Assembly (NCBI GenBank): GCA_965224105.1
Contig: CBDCYH010000002.1
Location: forward strand, 124,001 to 188,000
Source: CBDCYH01 sp965224105
GTDB taxonomy: Bacteria > Bacteroidota > Rhodothermia > Rhodothermales > JABDKH01
Reading direction: 5' to 3'
DNA: 64,000 nt
In this document: piece after piece, positions 33,709-43,441 of the stretch
How the letters are laid out: each line of letters starts with the position of its first letter
Numbering within the stretch: position 1 is the stretch's first letter
Translations under genes and position numbers: made by a program
Notes under the pieces: generated by a model
The model's input: the letters and a program-made list of their open reading frames with translations, nothing else
The model's database searches: none
Told to the model about the DNA's origin: nothing

Positions 33709-36255
33709 CTACAACCTCTGCCGCGCAAGCCTCAACGAATTAGCAATAACCGAAACCGAGCTGAAGCTCATCGCCGCAGCAGCAATGATCGGACTAAGCA
33801 GCAACCCAAACAGCGGATACAACACCCCCGCCGCGATCGGCACACCCAAAACATTGTACGCAAACGCAAAGAACAAATTCTGCTTGATGTTCGACATCGT
33901 GGATCGACTCAACCGAAACGCTTTTTGTATCCCACGCATGTCACCGCTGGCAAGGGTCAAACCCGCAGACTCAATTGCAATCCCAGCCCCGGTACCCATT
34001 GCAATCCCTATGTCCGCAAGCGCCAGTGCAGGTGCATCGTTGATCCCGTCCCCGGCCATCGCGACCTTGCGTCCCTCCTTTTTCAAAGACTCCACCAGTG
34101 CGGCTTTATCGGCAGGCTTCAGCTCTGCATGAACCTCATCAATTCCAAGCGAGTCCGCAATCGCGTGTGCTGAGATGCTGTTGTCGCCAGTTGCCATGAC
34201 AACACGCACGCCGTTCTCGCGCAGGAACGCAACAGCCTCTTTCGTCGCCGGCTTCAGCTGATCGGCAATTGCGATCACTCCCCGCTGTTCACCATCCACC
34301 TCTACGCCAACAACGGTGTGTCCCTTTTTCCTTGCTAATGCAACCTCTTCCGGCCAGCGAGAATTGTCTGACACAGCTCCGATGAACACTCTCTTTCCAT
34401 CCACCATCCCTGTCACACCACTTCCTGTTTCGGAATGAAAATCATCAGCAGAAAAAGTCTCCACGCCAAGCGAAACCGCTTTCCTCACAATGGCCGCGCC
34501 CAGCGGATGCTCACTCAGTTTTTCAACGCTGGCCGCCAGTTGCAATAGGTCATCGCCAGGCAGGGCCGAGTGGATCGCGGTTACTTCCGGATGTCCCTTT
34601 GTGAGCGTACCAGTTTTGTCTACGACCAGTGTATCCACGTCCTGCAGAAGCTCCAGCGATTCGGCGTCCTTGATAAGCACGCCTTCGGACGCACCTCTAC
34701 CAACCCCCACCATCACCGCCATCGGAGTTGCGAGACCCAGCGCGCAGGGGCAGGCAATAATCAACACGGCTACCGCATTCACCGTCGCAAAAGCCAGCGC
34801 TGGCTGCGGACCAACCAGCCACCACACGATAAACGTTGCCACCGCAACCGCAATGACTGCCGGGACGAAGATTTTGGCCACGCGATCTGCCACACGTTGG
34901 ATGGGAGCCCGGCTACGCTGCGCATCCGAGACAAGACCAACGATTTGCGACAAAACAGTATTGCCTCCAACCTCCGTCGCTTGCATGACAAACGATCCAG
35001 TACTGTTCACGGTAGCGCCGATCACTGTATCGCCGGGACCGCAGTCATTCGGAATCGACTCGCCCGTAACCATCGATGCATCAACAGAAGAGCGTCCGTC
35101 CAGGATCACCCCATCGGTAGGAATCTTTTCTCCGGGTTTTACGCGAAGCTTGTCCCCCACCTTCACCTCGCCAAGCGGGATGTCCTGCTCAACCCCAGCC
35201 TCGGATAACCTGTGAGCGACGGCCGGAGCAAGTTCAAGGAGAGAACGAATCGCGGATCCCGTCTTGCTACGCGCCCGAAGCTCAAGCACCTGCCCGAGCA
35301 AAACCAGTGTGATAATCACTGCCGCGGCCTCAAAGTATACCCCCACTTCGCCGGACGCCATGCGGAAAGAATCAGGAAAAATAGCCGGGAAGAATGTGGC
35401 CACGAGACTGAAGATGTACGCCACACCAGTCCCAAGGGCAATGAGCGTGAACATATTCAGATTGCCGGTCTTCACCGATTGGTATCCGCGCTGAAAGAAG
35501 GGCCATCCGCACCACAAAACCACCGGGGTCGCGAGCAGGACTTCAAGAAAGCGCTGACCGTGCGTCCCGAGCAATTCGGTTATCGGATTACCGGGAATCA
35601 TGCCTCCCATCGAGACGATCAACAACGGAACCGACAACGCCGCGGCAATCCAGAATCGGCGGGTCATATAGTCGAGCTCCGGGTTGTCCTCCTCGATCGC
35701 AACATTCCTGGGCTCCAGTGCCATTCCGCATATCGGACAGTCGCCGGGTTCATCCTGCGTGACCGTTGGATGCATCGGGCACGTATATATGGTCGCCATG
35801 GCCAACGAAGGACTCTGCTTCTCCAGCGCCATTCCGCAACTGGGACACGGTCCTGGTTCGCTCTTCTTCACCTCGGGGCACATCGGGCATACATATGTAC
35901 CAGGCGTGCCGTCATCTTCAGGCGCCGGGGCGGCTACCGCGGGGTTTAGAAATTTCTCGGGATCCGCTTCGAATTTTGTCTTGCAGCCACTACAACAGAA
36001 ATAGTACGTTTCGCCAAGGTAGAGGGTTGTCTGTTCCGACGACCTGTCGACCGTCATTCCGCAAACGGGATCGGTCGCTTTCTCCGGATCGACCAAATAG
36101 GCGCCTGGACTCTGGGCGAACTTTGTCTTGCATCCTTCGCAACAAAAACGGTAGTCCACACCGTCGTGGACATAGGCGATTGGGGCGTCCGTGGATACCG
36201 TCATCCCGCAGACGGGATCAATAGTTGTTTCTGTTGTGTCGACGTTATTGCTCAT
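33709..36255 (-). CDS. Copper-type heavy-metal P1B ATPase with two YHS and two HMBD N-terminal domains
   Basis: Inner-membrane metal exporter of 848 residues. Instead of the usual CxxC HMA domain it starts with two YHS domains (DPVCGMTVSTDAPIAYV and FCCEGCKTKF; DPVCGMTVDRSSEQ and FCCSGCKTKF, about residues 14-105), then two heavy-metal binding modules (YVCPMCPEVKKSEPGPCPSC and YTCPMHPTVTQDEPGDCPIC, about 115-185). The ATPase core has the phosphatase motif TGES, the metal-site CPC in IIACPCALGLATP, the phosphorylated Asp in VVDKTGTLTKG, the HP motif in SEHPLGAAI and the hinge GDGINDAPALALADIGIAMG. Cu(I) or Ag(I) is the likely ion; CPC and the NH2-terminal modules fit this but do not prove it. 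Four metal-binding modules in one protein is more than usual. Confidence 0.93.
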   Translation of the reverse strand: MSNNVDTTETTIDPVCGMTVSTDAPIAYVHDGVDYRFCCEGCKTKFAQSPGAYLVDPEKATDPVCGMTVDRSSEQTTLYLGETYYFCCSGCKTKFEADPEKFLNPAVAAPAPEDDGTPGTYVCPMCPEVKKSEPGPCPSCGMALEKQSPSLAMATIYTCPMHPTVTQDEPGDCPICGMALEPRNVAIEEDNPELDYMTRRFWIAAALSVPLLIVSMGGMIPGNPITELLGTHGQRFLEVLLATPVVLWCGWPFFQRGYQSVKTGNLNMFTLIALGTGVAYIFSLVATFFPAIFPDSFRMASGEVGVYFEAAAVIITLVLLGQVLELRARSKTGSAIRSLLELAPAVAHRLSEAGVEQDIPLGEVKVGDKLRVKPGEKIPTDGVILDGRSSVDASMVTGESIPNDCGPGDTVIGATVNSTGSFVMQATEVGGNTVLSQIVGLVSDAQRSRAPIQRVADRVAKIFVPAVIAVAVATFIVWWLVGPQPALAFATVNAVAVLIIACPCALGLATPMAVMVGVGRGASEGVLIKDAESLELLQDVDTLVVDKTGTLTKGHPEVTAIHSALPGDDLLQLAASVEKLSEHPLGAAIVRKAVSLGVETFSADDFHSETGSGVTGMVDGKRVFIGAVSDNSRWPEEVALARKKGHTVVGVEVDGEQRGVIAIADQLKPATKEAVAFLRENGVRVVMATGDNSISAHAIADSLGIDEVHAELKPADKAALVESLKKEGRKVAMAGDGINDAPALALADIGIAMGTGAGIAIESAGLTLASGDMRGIQKAFRLSRSTMSNIKQNLFFAFAYNVLGVPIAAGVLYPLFGLLLSPIIAAAAMSFSSVSVIANSLRLARQRL

Positions 36256-36447
36256 TGGCGGGTGTTTTATTCTTACGCGTTGAGTGACACTGTTGCTCGC
36301 TCCCCTTTGACCCAGAACCCGGAATTTGGTTACGGGAAGGAGGAAATCAGGTCAAAATCTCATGATCCAATAAATGGGCCCTGCAGCAGGTTATGCCCTG
36401 CCCGCAACGGTGTTTAGGTGTAATTTAGGCACCAGGAGCGTATCGCT

Positions 36448-37800
36448 ATGAAATATTCCCACACAATCGCCGTTGTATTCGTCGTATCCATCCTGTCTGC
36501 GCCCTATGCTTCTGGCCAGAACGTTGCAGACATTATAAGCGCGCCAAACCAGGAAATTGATTTTGGTAGGCGGGTAGCTGCGGCCGACTCGACCCTTTTA
36601 ATCTCCGCCCCTGATGATTCGACCGGAGAGAATGCTCGTGGGTCTGTGTTTGTCTATCGATTGGCCGAGGGTGGTTGGGAATTCCAGACCAAACTGGTGA
36701 GACCCGATTCTTCGACGGGGACAACGCAATTTGCTAACGATGTTTCTATCGCCACCGTGGATGGAGCACCTGTTGCAGTCGTCAGCCTGACCTCCGGAAG
36801 CATGTCGAGTCTTCTTGTCTACGCCGAGCAAGACGGTGCGTGGGTGCAGACACAAGAAATCAGTGGACCCTTGGTACGTGCGGATTTTGATTCGTTTTCT
36901 GATGAACTAGTAGTGGGCAACGGTACCGATCTCGACGTATATCGTCACAACGGCCAAGGTTATTCCCTCGTCACGACTCTCACTTCGGATGACCATTGGT
37001 TAGGTAGTGAAATAAAATCCAACGGAAGAGTTATTGTGTCCAGCGAGTGGTCGTTTGATCCAGTGCCAGCCGGGGCGGCGTCATTCCTCATCGAGGGTGG
37101 TTCTGATTATCCGTATCTGGAGATTCCGCTTCCGGATTCTATCGGGGTCAATGCTGAAACCAGCCTGTCCGACTCGGTCCTGGCCATTGTGACAGACGAA
37201 GGCGCGAATGAGCTTGTGATTCTCAGTCTTGAGGGCGGGCTGTGGGTGGTCGACGAGGCTCTTAACGTCCCAGTTATTGGCCCAATCGCACTTGCAGGAA
37301 ACAGACTTTTTCTGAGTCATCCGACTGACAGCACCTTTGGCGACGGGGCGGGCTCCGTGTTGATGTACGAACGCACTGACGAAGGTTGGGTCCTTGCGAA
37401 CCGAATGGCTTCGCCCTCACCTGGGGCGAATCAGGCATTTGGCCGTGTGCACGAAGACACAAACGGGAATCGCTTGTTTGTAAGCGACGGAAACGGCGAG
37501 GTGTATCAATACGCGGTCGCCGAACTGGTGTCGAGAGAAAAAACGTTTCCAGCTTTGCAGCTTAGTCTCGCTGTTTATCCTAACCCTGCGACAAATTTGT
37601 TGCGGGTCAGCGGATTGTCAAAGGATGCCGCTTCCATCCGATTGTTCAACATCCTTGGTCAGCAAGTAGACATTGTTGTTCTTGGAGAAGAGGAGATCGC
37701 AGAATTGGATATAAGCCGCCTCGCTCCGGGTGCGTATATCCTCAGAGTAGACAGCAAAGTGCAAACGAACGCGTCTCGCGTGGTTACGATCGCGAGATAG
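36448..37800 (+). CDS. Secreted beta-propeller-like protein with C-terminal sorting domain
   Basis: Signal peptide (TIAVVFVVSILSAPYASG-Q) followed by about 340 residues with repeats like RVAAADSTLLISAPDD, RGSVFVYRLAEGGWEF and GAGSVLMYERTDEGWVLA, the FG-GAP/integrin-alpha type of blades, three to five of them. The last 75 residues are a sorting module: LAVYPNPATNLLRVSGL, SIRLFNILGQQVDIV, ELDISRLAPGAYILRV. It is thus predicted to be exported across the outer membrane and kept at or released from the surface. No catalytic residues seen; it may bind polymers or mediate adhesion. It converges with a sulfotransferase gene. Confidence 0.82.
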   Translation: MKYSHTIAVVFVVSILSAPYASGQNVADIISAPNQEIDFGRRVAAADSTLLISAPDDSTGENARGSVFVYRLAEGGWEFQTKLVRPDSSTGTTQFANDVSIATVDGAPVAVVSLTSGSMSSLLVYAEQDGAWVQTQEISGPLVRADFDSFSDELVVGNGTDLDVYRHNGQGYSLVTTLTSDDHWLGSEIKSNGRVIVSSEWSFDPVPAGAASFLIEGGSDYPYLEIPLPDSIGVNAETSLSDSVLAIVTDEGANELVILSLEGGLWVVDEALNVPVIGPIALAGNRLFLSHPTDSTFGDGAGSVLMYERTDEGWVLANRMASPSPGANQAFGRVHEDTNGNRLFVSDGNGEVYQYAVAELVSREKTFPALQLSLAVYPNPATNLLRVSGLSKDAASIRLFNILGQQVDIVVLGEEEIAELDISRLAPGAYILRVDSKVQTNASRVVTIAR

Positions 37801-37804
37801 CCCG

Positions 37805-37832
37805 CCGGGTGGCAACGTTCTAGGCTACCCGG
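37805..37832 (+). terminator. Possible terminator between convergent genes
   Basis: CCGGGT (37805-37810) pairs with ACCCGG (37827-37832) around a 16-nt loop, followed by GTTTGGTTT. The T-run is interrupted and the second arm lies inside the end of the convergent sulfotransferase gene, so the call is weak. Confidence 0.35.
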
Positions 37833-38578
37833 GTTTGGTTTCCTGGTGCAGGGTTCCGGCCTTTAGTCTCTGCTGGCAGGGTTAGGCAGGAATTTCTTGC
37901 ATCGCCTGTTATTCCCATTCTGTCGAACACCTGCTCGATAAGCTCCTTCGCCTGTGTTGTTGATTCCTGCTTGTTGAAACGAACCGGCTCAACAAAAATC
38001 GATTTTATTTTTGATAGGACCAGCCTCTTTCCTATCGCAGCTCCCATATCCAGATCTCTTCGGACATTCGTTTTGCGCATCGAATCCAGGTTGGGGTTTT
38101 CCAGGTTTAGGAACCGCGCAATCTTCTCTGCAGCAGCTTGATCGTCCTCATTGATTAAATCGATCACCAACAACTGATCTTTCTTGTCTCGAAAGTAGGC
38201 AAAGACTTCTGCGTGTCGCCTGTCTCTCGTGTGGATCCATTTTTCGACAGCAGCTGCTGGGTTCTCCTCAAACTCTTTCCGCATCCAACCGGTTTTGTTT
38301 TCAAATTTCCGGAAGTTCACATGGTTTATTCTGCTGACTAACCACGATTCCAAAGGACGCACGCTCAGGATAAACTTTGAGTCAGGAAACTGTTTGTCAA
38401 GACCCACAAAGTCGTGCATTTCTCCATCTGAAAAACAATCGTATTCGTTAAAGCGATCGTCGGAGAGCAACCAGGTGTTGTACATAGAATGGTTTGACCT
38501 CAATCCATTCGACAGGAAGAACTCGTGCAAAGAAGTCGTCCCTGTTTTATTGAATCCAATACAGAATACTTTATTCAT
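37820..38578 (-). CDS. Sulfotransferase-family protein
   Basis: The N-terminus MNKVFCIGFNKTGTTSLHEF holds the 5'-phosphosulfate loop (FNKTGTTS) of Golgi-type sulfotransferases, and SKFILSVRPLESWLVSRINH near residue 75 is the 3'-phosphate-binding segment (R and S). The conserved DLINEDDQAAAEKIARFLNL region lies near 145. Length is 252 residues. No signal peptide; cytoplasmic. It stands alone, facing the preceding gene's end, and is not in the polysaccharide cluster; a small-molecule or glycan acceptor cannot be told. The sequence is not close to the other sulfotransferase at 16362. Confidence 0.85.
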   Translation of the reverse strand: MNKVFCIGFNKTGTTSLHEFFLSNGLRSNHSMYNTWLLSDDRFNEYDCFSDGEMHDFVGLDKQFPDSKFILSVRPLESWLVSRINHVNFRKFENKTGWMRKEFEENPAAAVEKWIHTRDRRHAEVFAYFRDKKDQLLVIDLINEDDQAAAEKIARFLNLENPNLDSMRKTNVRRDLDMGAAIGKRLVLSKIKSIFVEPVRFNKQESTTQAKELIEQVFDRMGITGDARNSCLTLPAETKGRNPAPGNQTRVA

Positions 38579-38859
38579 TGCTTTAGCCTGGCTTGCATGC
38601 GTTCACCACTGGACGGCCGACCTGGTTCCACATGACGTCCGTCTCGCTTTTCGGAAAGTAAGGTGTTCCTTTGTAACAAATCGGCCAATTTGCGCATGTC
38701 TACAATCGCCGCCTAATCTTTAGCCTGGACACAAAATCTCACTGAGGATTGTCTCTTTCTGGAATGTCTGCTGGCCATAGTTGCTGGTATTCGATACCCG
38801 GGTTACAGTTTCATAATCGGTGGTGTTAATCCCGAACATCCATCTAACCGTTCGGGACA

Positions 38860-41316
38860 ATGACAAAAATTACTACGCTTCTACTTGTCACCTGTTACAT
38901 GACGCTGCAGGTGGCGACCGCGCAGCAGATTGTGCTCGACTCTGCGAAACTCTGTTCGACTGTCGGGACAGCGCAGGTTACTACGGCTGGAAAAAGCCAT
39001 CACAGTTTCAGCTCGGCAAAAATCCCCGTTTTCTTTCAACTAATTGAGGGACGCACGGGCGCAGGACGCGTGCCAGACACTGCAATTCGTAAACAGATGC
39101 AAATGCTCAACGACGCTTTCGCCGGGGTCTTTGTGTTTGAGCTTTATGGCGTCCGACGCGTGGTTAACCCCAACTGGTTTGTGGATGACCCAACCAAATC
39201 CGATAGCAAAAAAAGCGCCTACACGTCAGCGATGAGTGTTGAACCTGGCCGCGTTCTAAATGTCTACGTCCTCGACCTGGAGCCTGCAGGACTTGCAGGA
39301 ATGGGTGTTTTACCCGGAAGTGCTAATACCGGGAAACCGACTGATGGCGTCTATCTTGATTATAAGGTCCTCCCGGGCATGGGGGGACTGTACAACTGGA
39401 GCTCCGATTCAGGGGACTGGCTGGTGCATGAGGTAGGACATTATTTTGGACTGCTTCACACGTTTCAGGGAGTCGACAACAACATCTGCCCACGAACTCC
39501 CCTGGACCCGTTGACACAGGGTGACCTCATAGCGGACACTGATGTGCACCGGCGCCCATCGATTCACCAAATCCCCGATTGCAGTTTTCGTCAGGGCTGC
39601 GGCGGCCGCGGATCGATTGAGCCCGTAGACAACTACATGAATTATTCTGCCGACGATTGCAGGAACACCTTCACTCCTGGTCAACGAGACCGCCTTCGTC
39701 AACAAACCGCCACGTTTAGATCCCGGATGATCCAGTCTACCGAACCGATTGCAATAAAGTCCGACCTTCGTGTAAACAAGGGCGAAGAACTACAATTACT
39801 CGGAGGCGAATTCAGATTCAGCTACGGAAAGCGGATCGTCAACTTCGGCACCCTTAAGGTTTCAAATTCAACGTTGACCAGCGGCAGCGCGTGGAAGGGA
39901 ATCTATTCTGGATCAAATAGCACGACTGAGATCACCAACAGTGTGATTGATGAAGTGGGTGGTGGTGCGGGAACGGCTGCCGTGAAAGCATATAGGGCTA
40001 AGGTGGACATCTATAATTCTGAGGTTGAAACTTTGAGCGGTGGCGCAATATTTGGAGTGTACGCAACCGGGTATTCTGATGTGAAAATCCGCAACACCGA
40101 CATAAGCACCGCTTCAGGCCCGGCGGTCGAGGCCTACGGTGGCGGTGCATCGGTCTTCGTATACGGGAGTACGCTCCATTCAACCACGAGCAGTCCCGTG
40201 GTGCGGGCATCCGGGGGTGGACTGGTGATGTTCTGGCCAGGTCCGACGGCGCCGTACGTTGGACGTAATTTTGTCTACGGCAAAAGCATAGAGGCGAATT
40301 ACAACGGGTATGTCAACGCTGGTTCAGCACAACGTACTACTTCCCAAAACTCGTTTTGCACTCCGCTTACGCTTCGCGCCAGGAACGGTGGATCGATCGC
40401 CGCGAGGTACAACTACTGGTCAGCCCAGCCGATCAAAATCAATGACGGAGGCACTATTTCTATTCACCCATCGCTGGGATCGCCCAACTGCTCCGGAGCA
40501 TCCTCAAGTTCGGAGGTAGCTGTAGCACAAGAGATGCTGTTCGAGCAGCTGTCGGAGTCAGACGAAGCACGGTTAATGCAGCTTTACAGTTCTGATGTGG
40601 AACGCTTTCAGCGCGAGGTTTTGGGATTCCTTGGATCGGATGACCCGTCGATGAGGCTGCTGGCGGGGACGTTGGCAATTGAGTCCTTACGGACGCGTCG
40701 CGATAGTGAGATCGAATCCAGACTGCGATCAATAATGCAAGTTGGGGAGCAACGGGACGGAACACTACTACGACGCCTCGCGGCCTTCTACGTTGACGAC
40801 GGGAACCGACTCGTTGGGAGTCAGCTCGCAAAGCATGTCTTTGACAATGTGAGGAATATGCAAGAGAAAGAACGTGCGATCCTGCTTTCCCAGTTGGATA
40901 GTGGAGGCCCGGCCAAAACTGATTCGGGCTCGCTTCTCGAATCACCGCTGGCGGAAATCGCTGCGGCGGAGTTGACTGAGCGAATGGATGCACCTGTAGT
41001 TTCGGCTCAGCTAAACGACCATGGCAGGCTTCGCGAGTCAAGGTCTGAGCTCCAGGGATTGATACAGACATCTGCCCATCCGAACCCGTTCAATCCCACG
41101 ACTATGATTTCGTTCTCCGTTCCTGCCGGACAGGAAATCAAGCTCGCCGTTTTCGACGCAGCAGGCCGGATGGTCGAAAGCCTGGCGAGTGGATATCGGG
41201 ATGCTGGAACGCATAGCGTCTTGTTCGACGCCACCGGATTAAGTAGCGGTTTGTACTTCTATCGGCTGGAATCCAGCGGTGGGGCCACAGGCAAGCCGAT
41301 AGTGTTGCTCAAATAA
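38860..41316 (+). CDS. Secreted M43-like (pappalysin-type) metalloprotease with beta-helix region and sorting domain
   Basis: Signal peptide MTKITTLLLVTCYMTLQVATA-QQ is visible. The protease domain (about 45-290) has the metzincin zinc motif HEVGHYFGLLH with H190, E191, H194 and H200, and a Met-turn VDNYMNYSADDCRNTFTPGQ, plus cysteine-rich loops (DCSFRQGCGG). Then follows a repetitive beta-helix-like segment (about 300-550: STTEITNSVIDEVGGG, VKIRNTDISTASGPAVEAYG), an alpha-helical Arg/Glu-rich region (about 560-740), and the sorting module HPNPFNPTTMISF...LYFYRLESSGG. Probably surface-exposed or released protease for nutrition or processing of surface proteins. Single gene; divergent from the sulfotransferase. 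Confidence 0.86.
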   Translation: MTKITTLLLVTCYMTLQVATAQQIVLDSAKLCSTVGTAQVTTAGKSHHSFSSAKIPVFFQLIEGRTGAGRVPDTAIRKQMQMLNDAFAGVFVFELYGVRRVVNPNWFVDDPTKSDSKKSAYTSAMSVEPGRVLNVYVLDLEPAGLAGMGVLPGSANTGKPTDGVYLDYKVLPGMGGLYNWSSDSGDWLVHEVGHYFGLLHTFQGVDNNICPRTPLDPLTQGDLIADTDVHRRPSIHQIPDCSFRQGCGGRGSIEPVDNYMNYSADDCRNTFTPGQRDRLRQQTATFRSRMIQSTEPIAIKSDLRVNKGEELQLLGGEFRFSYGKRIVNFGTLKVSNSTLTSGSAWKGIYSGSNSTTEITNSVIDEVGGGAGTAAVKAYRAKVDIYNSEVETLSGGAIFGVYATGYSDVKIRNTDISTASGPAVEAYGGGASVFVYGSTLHSTTSSPVVRASGGGLVMFWPGPTAPYVGRNFVYGKSIEANYNGYVNAGSAQRTTSQNSFCTPLTLRARNGGSIAARYNYWSAQPIKINDGGTISIHPSLGSPNCSGASSSSEVAVAQEMLFEQLSESDEARLMQLYSSDVERFQREVLGFLGSDDPSMRLLAGTLAIESLRTRRDSEIESRLRSIMQVGEQRDGTLLRRLAAFYVDDGNRLVGSQLAKHVFDNVRNMQEKERAILLSQLDSGGPAKTDSGSLLESPLAEIAAAELTERMDAPVVSAQLNDHGRLRESRSELQGLIQTSAHPNPFNPTTMISFSVPAGQEIKLAVFDAAGRMVESLASGYRDAGTHSVLFDATGLSSGLYFYRLESSGGATGKPIVLLK

Positions 41317-41431
41317 TCTTTCCACCTTCATCGACATTCCTTATTGTTGACCGGGTTGGTCGATAACCAAATGGATAAACCTGAGTATAACGCAGGCCTG
41401 TTACCATTCTACCAACCCGATTTCGATCTCA

Positions 41432-42280
41432 ATGATCAAACGCATCCTCGTCCCACTAGACGGATCAGACTACACGGAAGCAGCACTAACGTTAGCAATT
41501 CAGCTTGCACAACAGAACGATGCAGAAATAACGGGCGTTGTCGTTCTCGACACCGAAGGAATTGAAAAATCCATTGGGCCTGTCCCGATCGGCGCTATTC
41601 GGCTGGCGGAAAGGCTCGGTGAGCTGAAAGCAAAGGAGGCAACTGCTCGGATCGAGGAAAACCTCGCCAGGTTCCATCGGCTCTGCGACCGCGGCAACGT
41701 AAGACACCGGGAAGCCCGGTTTCAAGGCAGACCTAGCGAGTCGATTGTCGGTGAATCCCTCTATTACGATTTGGTCGTGGCCGGGACACGGACATTCTTT
41801 CGATTTTCTGGAAGCCCAGCCGACGGCGACTTGTTGGTGGACGTTCTCGATAGCACTGTTACCCCATTGCTCGCTGCCCCAAAAGAATTATCAGGTTTTG
41901 ACCTCAGAAATGGCCAGGCGAAAGCGCTGATCGCGTTTGGTGGAAGCCTACCCGCCGCTCGGGCCCTTCACAGATTTGCGCAGCTGGTAGCGCCACAATC
42001 CGTAGATGTTACCCTGCTAATGTCACATGCTGATGAGGCGTTCGCGAGATACCATCTGCAACGAGCCGAAGATTATCTCAGAGCTCAGGGCATCGCGCAT
42101 CTCAAAGCACGGTGGACGTCGGAACCCATCATCAAGACAGTTGAGCAAAAATACCTGGCATCATCAGACATCTTTGTCGTTGGTGCAAACTCCAAGGGAA
42201 GAGCAAAGAAATTTGTTTTGGGAAGTCTTCCGCAATACCTACTGACGAATTCTCACAAACCGGTGTTCATAGGCCAGTAG
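41432..42280 (+). CDS. Tandem universal stress protein (UspA-like)
   Basis: Two Usp domains in one chain of 282 residues. Domain 1 starts MIKRILVPLDGSDYTEAALT and has DLVVAGTRTFFRF near residue 110 with GSPADGDLL in place of the full ATP-binding GxxGxxxxG(S/T) signature. Domain 2 begins KALIAFGGSLPAARALHRFA and ends with IFVVGANSKGRAKKFVLGSL, which keeps the G-2x-G-9x-G(S/T) type layout better. So nucleotide binding may be limited to the second domain. Single gene upstream of a FAD oxidoreductase, 6 bp apart, likely one transcript. Confidence 0.9.
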   Translation: MIKRILVPLDGSDYTEAALTLAIQLAQQNDAEITGVVVLDTEGIEKSIGPVPIGAIRLAERLGELKAKEATARIEENLARFHRLCDRGNVRHREARFQGRPSESIVGESLYYDLVVAGTRTFFRFSGSPADGDLLVDVLDSTVTPLLAAPKELSGFDLRNGQAKALIAFGGSLPAARALHRFAQLVAPQSVDVTLLMSHADEAFARYHLQRAEDYLRAQGIAHLKARWTSEPIIKTVEQKYLASSDIFVVGANSKGRAKKFVLGSLPQYLLTNSHKPVFIGQ

Positions 42281-42286
42281 CACCCG

Positions 42287-43351
42287 GTGGCGTCAACTCA
42301 TTCTTATGATCTAGTCATCGTCGGCGCGGGCCTCGCTGGCAGCTCAGCCGCGGCGTGTCTGGCGAAGACGGAAAGTGTTCTGCTTGTTGACAAACATCGT
42401 GTTGGCACAGGAACGTCGTCCATTGGTTGGGGTCTTGCGAATCCGATTATGGCCAAGCAGGGTAGGGTCGTATGGCAGGCCAGGCAGGCCCTCGAAAATC
42501 TGGACAGCTTGATTCGCGAATCCGATGCCGGGCATTGCGTCGATGCCAGAGAGTTGTGGAGACCGGCACAGTCAGAAAAGATGGCCCGACAGTTTGAAAG
42601 GACCGGGGAATTACACACTGACCTCTGCACGTTCTTATCTGCACAGGATGCGGAGAAGCGCTATCCACAATTCAAATCCCCCTTTGGCGGACTGCGTATT
42701 CGCCGTTCATGCGCCGTGTCAATACCAGATTACACCCGTTGCCTAACTGCGCTCGCGGAGAAACGCGGCGCACAACTGGGGGAAGGCTTTGAGCTCGTCA
42801 ACATCGAAACAAAGACTACCGGTGTAACCGCCACCTTCGATACCATCGAGGGCAAGAAAACAGTCGAATGTAAAAGACTGCTGTTAACAACCGGCCCGGA
42901 TCTTTACATGTCTACCAACCTCAACTTGCATCGGATAAAGGGGCAGTCTCTTGTTCTCGTAATCCCCGATGGTCTCCGTTCTGTCCCACACGTCTCAGGC
43001 AGCGGCTACGCGATCTTCCACACGGACAAAGTCACGATTGGCAGCACCTATAATCACACGTTCGATAACTTGAATCCGAGCGAGGAAGGTGCGGATATCA
43101 TTTTTTCCAAAATCGCAAAAACGATCCCGGCAGTACGAAGCTGGGAAATAGTCTCGCAGTCGGCCGGAATCCGCGTTACCGTACCGGGCTCCTATTTGCC
43201 CATCCTGGGGCCCTTGCCAGGAAATAAACGAGTGTGGATCTTCAATGGACTTGGGTCAAAGGGCCTCCTCATGTCCTCCCTCATTTCGCATGAATTGCAT
43301 CGATTCTTCCGTTATCCTGGGGAGATTCCGGGAAACATTCGCGTTCACTAA
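42287..43351 (+). CDS. FAD-dependent oxidoreductase (DAO family)
   Basis: N-terminal FAD motif YDLVIVGAGLAGSSAAACLA with the glutamate/aspartate at the end of strand two (LLVDKHRVGTGTSSIGWGLA). The substrate half has IPDYTRCLTALAEKRGA, RLLLTTGPDLYM and TVPGSYLPILGPLPGNKRVW, then FNGLGSKGLLMSSLISHEL, the second FAD contact. This is the D-amino-acid-oxidase/ThiO/glycine oxidase superfamily; a specific substrate cannot be named. The start is GTG 42287, the first possible codon after the Usp stop, and there is no ATG near. Close spacing to the Usp gene suggests one operon. Confidence 0.87.
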   Translation: MASTHSYDLVIVGAGLAGSSAAACLAKTESVLLVDKHRVGTGTSSIGWGLANPIMAKQGRVVWQARQALENLDSLIRESDAGHCVDARELWRPAQSEKMARQFERTGELHTDLCTFLSAQDAEKRYPQFKSPFGGLRIRRSCAVSIPDYTRCLTALAEKRGAQLGEGFELVNIETKTTGVTATFDTIEGKKTVECKRLLLTTGPDLYMSTNLNLHRIKGQSLVLVIPDGLRSVPHVSGSGYAIFHTDKVTIGSTYNHTFDNLNPSEEGADIIFSKIAKTIPAVRSWEIVSQSAGIRVTVPGSYLPILGPLPGNKRVWIFNGLGSKGLLMSSLISHELHRFFRYPGEIPGNIRVH

Positions 43352-43441
43352 GTTTGACTACAATCTGAGGGCCTTCCTCCGATATTCTTTTCACCGGCAG
43401 TACACTTGCCAGCACTCCTACACTAAAGACTGACAACACCA

